The position numbers were made by a program, and so were the translations under genes. The notes beneath the pieces are model-generated. The model ran no database searches, was not told the DNA's origin, and saw only the letters and a program-made list of their open reading frames with translations. Below, piece by piece: positions 39,047 through 47,371 of a stretch of 64,000 bases of DNA (positions within the stretch are counted from its first letter, which is position 1; each line of letters begins with the position of its first letter). The stretch comes from Halomonas sp. McH1-25 (GTDB lineage: Bacteria; Pseudomonadota; Gammaproteobacteria; Pseudomonadales; Halomonadaceae): the NCBI RefSeq assembly GCF_022348165.1, contig NZ_JAKRFI010000002.1, forward strand, positions 594,248-658,247. The letters are read 5' to 3'.

Positions 39047-40455
39047 TCTCGATTCGTCGCTATCTGGCGCGCGCTCTGATGTGGGTGCTGGCGATTGCCA
39101 CGCTACTGGCGGTGACTGCGGCCTATCTGATTACCGACCACGAACTGGAAGAGATTCTCGATACCCAACTGAGCTTGCATACCCGGGTCGTCGCCGGGCA
39201 GATCGAGGCGGACATGCCGCGAGAGGCCTATGCGCGCCTCGCGCATCGCCTGGATACTCCCGATCATCAGGCGCGATGGTACGAAGATGGCGAAGTGCAG
39301 CTCGACGAATCCGGCGAGACGCCAGCGCCGCTCTATCACGAGGAGGAACGCAAGCTGACGCTCGGCTTCTGGAATGCCGACGGTTCGCCTCGTCTGCTCG
39401 GTGCCGAGTGGAACGACAGTGGCCCATTTCCCGCCCCTCGTGAGGAGGGCTTTCGCTGGGAGATCTACGACAGCCAGGAGTGGCGCGTATTCAGCCTGTA
39501 CGATGTCGCCAGCCGGACCTGGATCAGCATGGGGTTGCGACATGAGTTCCAGAGCGAAATCGTCGAGCGGATCGCGCTTAACAATTTGATCCCCCTGCTG
39601 ATAATGCTGCCGCTGCTGTTATGGCTGATGGGGCGCATTATCCGGCGCGGACTGGCACCCATCTCGTTGCTGTCCGACCAGGTCCAGGGTCGTGGCGCTC
39701 AGGATCTGCGCCGTATCGAGACCGCCGTGCCGCGTGAGATCGAGGGGCTGCGTGACTCGCTGAACGACTTTATCGAGCGGCTGGGCGAAACCCTGGAGCG
39801 CGAGCGTCGTTTCACGGCGGACGCCGCGCATGAATTGCGTACCCCACTGGCGGCGTTGCGCATTCATCTGGATAACGCTCGGGCGGGCGAAGGCATATCT
39901 CTCGACAAAGCCTATCTCGGCGTGGAGCGTTTGCAGCGAGTCGTGGAGCAACTGCTGATCCTGGCCCGGCTCGACCGGCCGAGAGCGGCTCGGGACAGGG
40001 CCGGGCCAGTCGATATCTATCCCATCGTGGCCGAGTTGCTGGCCGACTTCTGGCCGCTGGCCCACGCCCGGGGGCAACAGCTCGAGGTGCACGGGCCGAC
40101 CCGGCTCGAGGTCCATGCCGATGCGGTGGAAATGAGCATCCTGCTTCGCAACTTGCTCGACAACGCCCTGCGCTACACTCCGGACGGAGGGCAGGTGAGC
40201 ATCGAACTAAGCCAGAACGAAGGCCGACGACAGTTGATCATTCGCGATACCGGGCCGGGCATTCCCGAACCGCTGATCGACAAGGTCACCGAGCGTTTCC
40301 GGCGCGCCACGGATCAGCGTACCACCGGCAGCGGCCTGGGGCTTGCGATCGTCCTGGAGCTGGCCCAGCGCCAGCACGCCACGCTCTCTTTGAGCAACCG
40401 CCAACCGCATGGTCTGGAAGCCAGGTTGGTCTGGGAGAACCCGCTCAGTCGGTGA
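39043..40455 (+). CDS. Sensor histidine kinase (QseC/PmrB-like)
   Basis: A 470-residue inner-membrane kinase partnered with the upstream regulator. TM1 is residues about 9-28 and TM2 about 180-200, enclosing a periplasmic sensor domain with several acidic clusters (YHEEER, DESGE) that could bind cations. A HAMP linker follows, then the H-box FTADAAHELRTPLAALRIHL, the N-box NLLDNALRYTP, and DTGPGIP with GSGLGLAIV. The family assignment to QseC or PmrB is by general layout. The stimulus is not readable from the sequence. Confidence 0.9.
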   Translation: MISIRRYLARALMWVLAIATLLAVTAAYLITDHELEEILDTQLSLHTRVVAGQIEADMPREAYARLAHRLDTPDHQARWYEDGEVQLDESGETPAPLYHEEERKLTLGFWNADGSPRLLGAEWNDSGPFPAPREEGFRWEIYDSQEWRVFSLYDVASRTWISMGLRHEFQSEIVERIALNNLIPLLIMLPLLLWLMGRIIRRGLAPISLLSDQVQGRGAQDLRRIETAVPREIEGLRDSLNDFIERLGETLERERRFTADAAHELRTPLAALRIHLDNARAGEGISLDKAYLGVERLQRVVEQLLILARLDRPRAARDRAGPVDIYPIVAELLADFWPLAHARGQQLEVHGPTRLEVHADAVEMSILLRNLLDNALRYTPDGGQVSIELSQNEGRRQLIIRDTGPGIPEPLIDKVTERFRRATDQRTTGSGLGLAIVLELAQRQHATLSLSNRQPHGLEARLVWENPLSR

Positions 40456-40566
40456 CGAATCCCAGAAAATGCCCCGAGATGAACACGGCGAGCCATGCCC
40501 CGGGTCAATGCAACGAAGTTGGGTTACGCTGTGCGCATGACGAGTCACCACCCTCGGGAGCCTGCC

Positions 40567-41220
40567 ATGAGCGACAGCGTGCATATCTTCGGTCCCCAGT
40601 TCAGTACCTTCGTGCGCAGCGTGCAGTTGTGCTGCGAAGAGAAGGGCATCCCCTACACGGTCGGGACGCGCATCGACGGTGAGCGTGTGGAGTTTCACGG
40701 ACCGGAGCATCGGGCACTCCATCCGTTCGGCAAGGTGCCTGTGCTGTTGCATGGCGAGCGCAGGCTGATCGAGACAGCGACGATCTGTCGTTATCTGGAC
40801 GACAACTTCGCGGGTGTTTCCCTGCAGGGCGACGACGCCTGGCAGCGCGCCCAGGTCGACCAGTGGACGTCGATACTGGCGCTTTATGTCGACGACGCCC
40901 TGATCCGTCGCTATCTGCTCGAATTCGTGTTTCCCAAGGGCGAGGACGGCAGCATTCGCAGGGACAAGGTCGAGGCGGCACAGCCCCAGGTCGAGAAGGC
41001 GCTCGGCCTGCTCGAGGCGCAGCTTGGCGACCGGGAGTACCTGGTGCTGGACCGCTTCAGCCTGGCCGATGCGATTGCCGCGCCCATGCTCGACTACCTG
41101 TTCAAGCATCCGCCGGCATCGGATCTGGTTGCCGGTGCGCCCCGCCTGGCAGCGTATGTCGAACGGCTGCGTCAGCGGCCGGCGGCGTCGACGGTGCTGG
41201 TCGATATCCAGGGCTCTTGA
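40567..41220 (+). CDS. Glutathione S-transferase family protein
   Basis: A 217-residue cytosolic protein with the thioredoxin-like N-terminal domain of glutathione transferases. It starts MSDSVHIFGPQFSTFVRSVQ, with FGKVPVLLHG as the cis-proline strand and ETATICRYLDD as the glutathione-contact helix. The all-helical C-terminal domain ends with a typical LADAIAAPMLDYL helix. It is probably a detoxification enzyme. The class is not determined. An AraC-type regulator gene starts nine bases after its stop. Confidence 0.88.
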   Translation: MSDSVHIFGPQFSTFVRSVQLCCEEKGIPYTVGTRIDGERVEFHGPEHRALHPFGKVPVLLHGERRLIETATICRYLDDNFAGVSLQGDDAWQRAQVDQWTSILALYVDDALIRRYLLEFVFPKGEDGSIRRDKVEAAQPQVEKALGLLEAQLGDREYLVLDRFSLADAIAAPMLDYLFKHPPASDLVAGAPRLAAYVERLRQRPAASTVLVDIQGS

Positions 41221-41228
41221 CCCGCGTG

Positions 41229-41978
41229 ATGGCCGAGCTCGATCGCCCACTTGGCGAAGCGCGTTCCTACCCTGCGCAGGTGCTCACGGACCGCCATGCC
41301 TACCATCAGGTACTGGTGGGGTTGGAGGGCACCGTCGAGCTGGAAACCGGGCGTGGCGGAGTGCATGTGGCGCCAGGCGTGCTGGCGCCCATCGCCGAGG
41401 GCGAGGTGCATCACTACCTGGCCGCAGGGGACAATCGGTGTTTAGTGCTCGACCTCCCGGTGGCCTGGTGCGACGCATTGGGAATGGGCGCACTGGTCGA
41501 ACGCCGGGCCTACCGCTTGTCGCCAGCGTTGCGGGAGCGCGCCCGGCACCTGGCGGGAGCCGGGAATCTGGCACTGGTAGAGTGGCTGGAGGCGTCCCTG
41601 GTGTGTGGCGGGCGCCAAGTCGCCATGCCGCGGCTGCGGCTGATGCGCCTGCTGCCGGAGGTGCTGGCGACCCTCGAGCGGCCCTGGCGTGTCGGCGAGA
41701 TGGCGGCGCGCTGCCACCTCGCCGAGGCCGCTTTCGCTCGTCAATTCCGCGCATTGGTCGGTCAGGCCCCGCACGCTTGGCTGACCGAACGCCGGCTCGA
41801 GCGAGCCTGCCGGCTGATGGCGGAGCCGCAGGCCTCGCTGACCGAGATCGCCGTCGCCTGTGGGTTCGCCGATGCCGCTCACTTCTCGAGAACCTTTCGC
41901 GCCCAGCACGGCCTGTCGCCTCGCCAGTGGCGACAGGATCATGCCGGCCCCACCAGGGCCAGTAATGCGCTCAGGTAG
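41229..41978 (+). CDS. AraC-family transcriptional regulator
   Basis: A 249-residue DNA-binding protein with an N-terminal cupin-like sensing domain (residues 1-100, HQVLVGLEGTVELETG) and a C-terminal pair of helix-turn-helix motifs (residues 150-240). The signature is ASLTEIAVACGFADAAHFSRT followed by FRAQHGLSPRQWR. It follows the glutathione transferase gene closely. Its 3' end overlaps the convergent AEC transporter gene by 40 bases. The effector is unknown. Neighbouring transport genes are plausible targets. No clear ribosome binding site precedes the ATG, and the adjacent GTG is an alternative. Confidence 0.85.
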   Translation: MAELDRPLGEARSYPAQVLTDRHAYHQVLVGLEGTVELETGRGGVHVAPGVLAPIAEGEVHHYLAAGDNRCLVLDLPVAWCDALGMGALVERRAYRLSPALRERARHLAGAGNLALVEWLEASLVCGGRQVAMPRLRLMRLLPEVLATLERPWRVGEMAARCHLAEAAFARQFRALVGQAPHAWLTERRLERACRLMAEPQASLTEIAVACGFADAAHFSRTFRAQHGLSPRQWRQDHAGPTRASNALR

Positions 41979-42868
41979 AGCGGAATCAGCAGCGGGGCGG
42001 CAAGGGTCGTCAGCAGAACGGCGATAGCGCCCTTTTCAGGGCGAATGTTGAGCTCCATGGCCACCACCACGACGTTGGCGGCCATCGGCACCACGCCGAG
42101 CAGCAGCACCACCATGGCAAGCTGCTCATCGATACCTACGCTGGCCTGCAGTGCAAGGACCGCGACCAGGCTCACCAGCGGCCACAGCACGAAACGCGCC
42201 GCGATGCAGGCGGCGATGAAGCGTCCATCCACTTCACGCAGGCCCACCCGGCCGAGCGTCATGCCGATGATCATCATGCCCAGCACCGTGTAGCAGTATT
42301 TGAAATAGTCGAGCCCTTCCATGACGGCGCCTGGCACCGGGAGGTCGACCGCACTCACCAGTAGTGCCGCGGCGAAGGCGTAGATCAACGGCAGGCGGAC
42401 GATCCGCTGCAGGCTCTCGCGTACCGAGAACTGGCCACGCGCACTGATATAGAAGCCGAGGGTGAATTCGAACAGCGTGATACCCAGCAGGCAGAACAGG
42501 TACTGGGTCACGCCCTCGGGCGGCAGCAGCACCATGGCAATGGGCAGGCCGAAATACCCGGTATTGCCGGTGCCCGACGAAAAGGCCAGCAGCGCGGCTT
42601 CTTGTGGGGCAAAGAAGGGACGCGCCAGGCGACTGACCAGCAGACACAGACTGCTGGCGAGCAGGAACATGGCGACAGTGAGTCCCAGGTAGGCCAGCGT
42701 GGGGCCGCCCAGCGTCAGGCCGCGAAAGAAGGTCAGCGGGGCGATGACGTAGATCAGCAGGGTGGCGATGGGCCGGGGATCGACGGCCAGACGACGGGCG
42801 CATAGCCAGCCCAGTCCGACGAAGGCCAGCAGCATCCATAACGGTTGGGTCAGGTCGACGTCGGGCAT
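41939..42868 (-). CDS. AEC-family (auxin efflux carrier-like) transporter
   Basis: A 309-residue membrane protein with about ten hydrophobic helices, for example PLWMLLAFVGLGWLCARR and YVIAPLTFFRGLTL. Members of the AEC family export or exchange small organic acids and related compounds. SSGTGNTGYFGLPIAMVL and VPMAANVVVVAMEL are typical half-repeat motifs. Divergent from the DMT exporter gene and convergent with the AraC regulator. The substrate is unknown. Confidence 0.85.
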   Translation of the reverse strand: MPDVDLTQPLWMLLAFVGLGWLCARRLAVDPRPIATLLIYVIAPLTFFRGLTLGGPTLAYLGLTVAMFLLASSLCLLVSRLARPFFAPQEAALLAFSSGTGNTGYFGLPIAMVLLPPEGVTQYLFCLLGITLFEFTLGFYISARGQFSVRESLQRIVRLPLIYAFAAALLVSAVDLPVPGAVMEGLDYFKYCYTVLGMMIIGMTLGRVGLREVDGRFIAACIAARFVLWPLVSLVAVLALQASVGIDEQLAMVVLLLGVVPMAANVVVVAMELNIRPEKGAIAVLLTTLAAPLLIPLYLSALLALVGPA

Positions 42869-43034
42869 ATTCGCGATGGCTCATGATGTCAAAACCGTCA
42901 TCATGCCGTCTCGACCACCGGAATGACAGGGCGACGAAGAGGGGGCGGCGCAAGCGCACCAAGCGGTCAGGATTCGACAAGTTCCGCTCCGTGAGGTGCG
43001 GCATACTCGGTGCATTTCCGTGCAGGAGCCTGCC

Positions 43035-43904
43035 ATGGCGAATTCCTCCGTTCAACGCGCTACGGCGATTGGCGCGACGACCATCCTCAACTGGGCGCTG
43101 CTGGCGGCGCTGACTCAACTCGCCGGGCCGGTGCCCCCGTTTCTGCTCACGGCGCTGGCCTTTGCCATTGCCTTCGCCTGCTTCGCCGTGTGGCTGGGAG
43201 TGCGTGGCGAGTCGTTACTGGCGCCGCTCTATCAGCCGCCACGCGTCTGGCTGATGGGTGTGGCGGGCCTGTTCGGCTACCACGCACTCTACTTCGTTGC
43301 CCAGCAAAATGCGCCGCCCGCCAATGCGGGATTGATCAGCTACCTGTGGCCGCTGCTCATCGTGATCTTTGTCGCCCTACTGCCGGGCGAGCGGCTGCGT
43401 GCCATCCATGTAATCGGCGGGCTGCTCGGCTTTGCCGGGGCGGCACTGCTGGTGGGTGGCGATGCCAGCCGCGGTGGCAGTGCACTGGGGTATGGGGCCG
43501 CCTTTGCCTGCGCCTTCGTGTGGAGCGGCTACTCGGTGCTTTCCCGGGCAGCCAAGGGCGTACCCACCGCTGCGGTCGGTGGCTTCTGTCTGGCGACGGC
43601 GATCCTGGCGGCGATCTGTCACGTGCTGTTCGAGCCGACCCGGCTGCCCCAGGGCATCGGCTGGCTGGGGGTGATCGGCCTGGGGCTGGGCCCGGTAGGC
43701 AGTGCCTTCTTTACCTGGGATGTGGGCGTCAAGCATGGCGACCTGCGCTTGCTCGGCCTGCTCGCCTATTTCACGCCGCTGCTCTCGACCCTGGTGCTGA
43801 TTGCCACTGGCTATGCCGAACCCACACCGCTGCTGGCGCTGGCCGCACTGCTCATCACGGCCGGGATGCTGGTGGGGAGCGGCCGGCTGTCGCGCAGCGC
43901 TTGA
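43035..43904 (+). CDS. DMT/EamA-family exporter (YddG-like)
   Basis: A 289-residue membrane protein with ten predicted helices in two EamA repeats, e.g. FGYHALYFVAQQNAPPANAG. The general layout resembles the aromatic amino acid exporter YddG, although the substrate is not certain. The ATG after CAGGAG is chosen rather than an upstream in-frame ATG that would add 13 residues. It precedes the CDF zinc gene by 56 bases, perhaps in one transcript. Confidence 0.82.
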   Translation: MANSSVQRATAIGATTILNWALLAALTQLAGPVPPFLLTALAFAIAFACFAVWLGVRGESLLAPLYQPPRVWLMGVAGLFGYHALYFVAQQNAPPANAGLISYLWPLLIVIFVALLPGERLRAIHVIGGLLGFAGAALLVGGDASRGGSALGYGAAFACAFVWSGYSVLSRAAKGVPTAAVGGFCLATAILAAICHVLFEPTRLPQGIGWLGVIGLGLGPVGSAFFTWDVGVKHGDLRLLGLLAYFTPLLSTLVLIATGYAEPTPLLALAALLITAGMLVGSGRLSRSA

Positions 43905-43960
43905 CCCTGGAGTGACTATAGGCAATACAAGAAGAGGCAAATCGTCGTCAGGAGAACGAG

Positions 43961-44917
43961 ATGCCTCGATCGGATACGCACGATCATGCACATGACCACT
44001 CGCATGGCCATGACCACGATCATGTCCCCCAGGTGAATGCCGACAGCGAAAAGCGGGTTCGCTGGGCCATGATTCTGACCGGCAGCTTCATGCTGGCCGA
44101 AGTGATCGGCGGTTGGCTGTCGGGATCGCTGGCGCTGCTCGCCGATGCCGGACACATGCTCAGCGACAGCGTCTCGCTGGCCCTGGCCTGGTTCGCCTTT
44201 CGCCTCGGCGCCAAAGCCCCCGACAAGCACCGTACCTATGGCTATCAGCGTTTCCAGGTGCTGGCGGCCTTCGTCAACGGGCTGACGCTGCTGGCCATTG
44301 GCGTGGGCATCGTGATTGCCGCCATCCAGCGGCTGCATTCGCCGGTCGAGGTGATGGCCGGGCCAATGCTGGTCATTGCCGTGCTGGGGTTGGTGATCAA
44401 TCTGGTGGTGTTCGCCATTCTTCACCGGGGCGACCGGGACAACCTCAATTTGCATGGCGCCTTGCTGCATGTAATGGGCGATCTGCTCGGCTCGGTCGCA
44501 GCCATCGTCGCCTCGCTGATCATCATGATGACCGGCTGGAACGCCGCCGACCCGATCCTGTCGGTGCTCGCTGCGGTACTGATCCTGCGTGGCGCCTGGA
44601 AGATCCTGCGGCGTTCGGGACACACCCTGCTCGAAGGCACGCCCGAGGGCATCGAGGCGCATGATATCCGGCGCGAGCTGGAAGCTCTGGATGGCATCGA
44701 AAGCCTGCATGATCTGCATCTCTGGGGGTTGACGCCCCAGGATCCCCTGCTCAGCCTGCACTTGGTGGTGCATGACGATGTCGATCACGAGCAGGTGCTG
44801 CGTCGGGCATCGGCCCTGTTGCGCGAGCGTTTCGGCATTACCCACGCCACGTTGCAGGTGGAAAGCGAGTCGTGCCTGACCGGGGGCGACTGCGAGACCG
44901 CGGCGTCGCGTCTATGA
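43961..44917 (+). CDS. Cation diffusion facilitator zinc exporter (CzcD/ZitB type)
   Basis: A 318-residue inner-membrane Zn2+/H+ antiporter. The N-terminus is a histidine-rich loop (HDHAHDHSHGHDHDH) that binds metal. Six membrane helices follow, with the HD-HD zinc site readable in LLADAGHMLSDSVSLAL and ALLHVMGDLLGS. A cytosolic ferredoxin-like domain closes the protein (residues 220-310). This matches the ZitB/CzcD branch. CAGGAGAA precedes the ATG. It is followed by metF on the same strand. Confidence 0.92.
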   Translation: MPRSDTHDHAHDHSHGHDHDHVPQVNADSEKRVRWAMILTGSFMLAEVIGGWLSGSLALLADAGHMLSDSVSLALAWFAFRLGAKAPDKHRTYGYQRFQVLAAFVNGLTLLAIGVGIVIAAIQRLHSPVEVMAGPMLVIAVLGLVINLVVFAILHRGDRDNLNLHGALLHVMGDLLGSVAAIVASLIIMMTGWNAADPILSVLAAVLILRGAWKILRRSGHTLLEGTPEGIEAHDIRRELEALDGIESLHDLHLWGLTPQDPLLSLHLVVHDDVDHEQVLRRASALLRERFGITHATLQVESESCLTGGDCETAASRL

Positions 44918-45021
44918 CTGAAATCGAAGATCAGGCACGAAACTTTCATTGGTTCCTCGGCGTGGGGGCAGGCAAAATGGCTGCTTTCCGATAATCCCCC
45001 CACCGATGAGGACCGAGACCG

Positions 45022-45861
45022 ATGAGTGCACAAGAGCATCCGCTGGGCATCAGCTTCGAATTCTTTCCGCCGAATACCGACGCCGGCCGGGAAAAGCTGC
45101 TGCAGGCCCGGGACGCCTTGGCCGAACGCAATCCGCGCTTCTTCTCGGTCACCTACGGCGCTGGCGGCTCGACCCAGGCGCGGACCTTCAATACCGTCAA
45201 GTCCGTGCGTGAGTGCGGTATCAACACCGCGCCGCACCTGTCCTGCATCGGCAGCGATAAAGGACAGATGCGTGAGCTGCTAGAGGAATATCGCGAATGC
45301 GGTATCAGTAGCCTGGTGGCGCTGCGTGGCGATCTACCCTCGGGCATGGGCGGCATCGGTGAGTTGCGCTATGCCAACGAACTGGTCGAGTTCATTCGCG
45401 CCGAGACCGGGGATCATTTCGAAATCGCCGTGGCGGCCTATCCCGAAGCCCACCCCCAGGCGCCGAGCTTCGAGCATGACCTGCAGAATTTCGCGCGCAA
45501 GATACAGGCGGGCGCCAATCTGGCCATCACCCAGTATTTCTTCAGCGCCGAGGCGTATTTTCACTTCGTCGAGCGGGCGCGCGCCCTGGGGGTCGAGACG
45601 CCGATCGTGCCGGGCATCATGCCGATCACCAACTATACCAAGCTGGCCCGTTTCTCGGATGCCTGCGGGGCCGATATCCCGCGCTGGGTGCGTAAGCAGC
45701 TCGAGGCCTACGGCGACGACAGCGAGAGTATCCAGGCCTTCGGCGAAGAGGTCGTATCGAACCTGTGCCGGCGTCTGCTCGATGGCGGGGCGCCGGGCCT
45801 GCACTTCTACACGCTGAATCAGGCGGGACCGACCCTGAGAGTGCTCGGTAACCTCAAGTAA
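45022..45861 (+). CDS. metF: 5,10-methylenetetrahydrofolate reductase
   Basis: FAD enzyme that reduces methylene-THF to methyl-THF for methionine synthesis, feeding the same cycle as metK and ahcY in this window. The start is MSAQEHPLGISFEFFPPN, the usual MetF opening. Family segments are FSVTYGAGGS and LVALRGDLPSG near residue 115, then ANLAITQYFF. At 279 residues it is slightly shorter than E. coli MetF (296). It lacks the C-terminal regulatory domain of eukaryotic enzymes, as expected for bacteria. Confidence 0.96.
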   Translation: MSAQEHPLGISFEFFPPNTDAGREKLLQARDALAERNPRFFSVTYGAGGSTQARTFNTVKSVRECGINTAPHLSCIGSDKGQMRELLEEYRECGISSLVALRGDLPSGMGGIGELRYANELVEFIRAETGDHFEIAVAAYPEAHPQAPSFEHDLQNFARKIQAGANLAITQYFFSAEAYFHFVERARALGVETPIVPGIMPITNYTKLARFSDACGADIPRWVRKQLEAYGDDSESIQAFGEEVVSNLCRRLLDGGAPGLHFYTLNQAGPTLRVLGNLK

Positions 45862-45957
45862 CCGAGTGGCAACGAAACTGTCCTGTGAGGATTTGGCGGC
45901 CTGCGAGGCCGTTGGCTAGCCTGAAAGTGCACGTCTCACCATGGATAGGAGAATGAC

Positions 45958-46479
45958 ATGGCACGTTTTGGCATGCTTGCACTGGGGTTGGGCGTTTCGC
46001 TATTGGCTGGCACCGCCCACGCTGCGCAGAATATCGAAATTCACGAGGTCAGCGCCGAAGGCGTCGGTGACAGCATCGGCACGGTGACCGTCGAAGACTC
46101 CGATTACGGCCTGAAGCTGACGCCGGATCTGTCCGGATTGTCGCCCGGTATGCACGGTTTCCACGTGCATCAGAATCCGAGCTGCGAGCCGGCCGAGCAG
46201 GACGGGGAAATGACTGCAGCGGCAGCGGCAGGCGGTCACTTCAACCCCAACGATGGCGAACACCACGGTCCCTATCGGGAGGGCCATCTCGGCGATTTGC
46301 CGATATTGATGGTCGATCAGGAAGGTAACGCCACGACACCGGTAGTGGCGCCGCGCCTGGAGATGTCGGACCTGCAGGGGCATGCGCTGATGGTTCACCA
46401 AGGCGGTGATACCTACGAACCGCAACCGCCGCTGGGCGGCGGCGGAGCGCGTGTCGCCTGTGGCGTGATCGAGCAGTAA
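45958..46479 (+). CDS. sodC: Periplasmic Cu/Zn superoxide dismutase
   Basis: A 173-residue exported dismutase. The signal peptide (MARFGMLALGLGVSLLAGTAHA) is followed by the Cu/Zn SOD beta barrel. Metal-site residues are visible in GMHGFHVHQNPSCEP and GGHFNPNDGEHHGPYREGHLGDLP, and the last copper ligand lies in GHALMVHQGGD. The bacterial C-terminus GGARVACGVIEQ supplies the disulfide partner. AGGAGA precedes the ATG. It is convergent with a cytosolic SOD gene across a shared terminator. Confidence 0.96.
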   Translation: MARFGMLALGLGVSLLAGTAHAAQNIEIHEVSAEGVGDSIGTVTVEDSDYGLKLTPDLSGLSPGMHGFHVHQNPSCEPAEQDGEMTAAAAAGGHFNPNDGEHHGPYREGHLGDLPILMVDQEGNATTPVVAPRLEMSDLQGHALMVHQGGDTYEPQPPLGGGGARVACGVIEQ

Positions 46480-46510
46480 CGGCCGCACTGCAACAGCGCA
46501 GCCGAAACGC

Positions 46511-46540
46511 AAAGTCCCACGCCTTGGCGTGGGACTTTCT
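46511..46540. terminator. Bidirectional terminator between the two SOD genes
   Basis: AAAGTCCCACGCC and GGCGTGGGACTTT form a 13-base-pair inverted repeat around a two-base (effectively four-base) loop, giving short T tracts on both strands. Confidence 0.8.
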
Positions 46541-46567
46541 CGTGCTGTCTACGAGGCCGAGCGACGC

Positions 46568-47173
46568 TTATTTGGCCGCTTCGTACAGCTCGTTGACGTA
46601 GTCCCAGTTCACGACCTTCCACCAGTTGTCGAGATATTCGGGACGGCGGTTCTGGTAGCTGATGTAGTAGGCGTGTTCCCACACATCGCAACCCAGGATC
46701 GGTGTGCCCTGCACGCTGGCAACGTCCATCAGCGGGTTGTCCTGGTTGGCCGTGGAAGTGATTTCCAGCTCGCCGCCCTGGGTGACCACCAGCCAGGCCC
46801 AGCCTGAACCGAACTGGCCGACGCCCGCCTTGGTGAAGGCATCCTTGAACTCGTCGACGGAGCCGAACTTCGCCTTGATGGCATCCACGGCAGGACCGGA
46901 AGGCTCCTTGGCGTTCGGCGTCATGCAGTTCCAGTAGAGAGTGTGGTTCCACAGGCCGCCGCCATTGTTGCGTACGACGGCCGGCTGCTGGGAGATGCTG
47001 GCAAAGATCTCTTCCAGCGACTTGTTCTCCATGTCGGTACCGGAAATGGCATCGACGAACTTGTCGTAGTAGGTCTTGTGGTGCTTGGTGTGGTGAAGGC
47101 GCATCGTGGTTTCATCGATGACCGGCTCCAGCGCATCGTAGGCGTACGGCAGGTCGGGAAACTCGTGTTTCAT
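46568..47173 (-). CDS. Cytosolic Fe/Mn-family superoxide dismutase, Mn-like residues
   Basis: A 201-residue dismutase. Metal ligands are in LHHTKHHKTYYDKF, WNHTLYW and DVWEHAYY. Diagnostic positions: the segment NNGGGLWNH has glycine where iron enzymes usually have glutamine, and STANQDNPLM has the glutamine typical of the manganese type (SodA). Gene order alone would suggest SodB, so metal use is inferred from residues and might be cambialistic. AAGGAGAAG precedes the ATG. Monocistronic. Confidence 0.9.
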   Translation of the reverse strand: MKHEFPDLPYAYDALEPVIDETTMRLHHTKHHKTYYDKFVDAISGTDMENKSLEEIFASISQQPAVVRNNGGGLWNHTLYWNCMTPNAKEPSGPAVDAIKAKFGSVDEFKDAFTKAGVGQFGSGWAWLVVTQGGELEITSTANQDNPLMDVASVQGTPILGCDVWEHAYYISYQNRRPEYLDNWWKVVNWDYVNELYEAAK

Positions 47174-47323
47174 GGGTGACTTCTCCTTTGTCGTTACACA
47201 GATCGCAATGCGCCGATCCTGATCGACGTTTGCCTTCTTGCAGCAATGATTGTTGGGGTTAGCGCGCTCTTTTTCAAACTCGAATATAACTTATGTGCAC
47301 CAAATGGCAGGCAGCCTTGAGCG

Positions 47324-47350
47324 CAGACGCCGGCCTGGGGCCGGCGTCTG
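47324..47350 (-). terminator. GC-rich hairpin after the TRAP transporter gene
   Basis: CAGACGCCGGCC and GGCCGGCGTCTG are perfect complements around TGG, 22 bases beyond the stop of the TRAP permease. No T run follows on the reverse strand, so efficiency is uncertain. Confidence 0.5.
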
Positions 47351-47371
47351 GTGGTTGTCGCGAGAGCAAGG

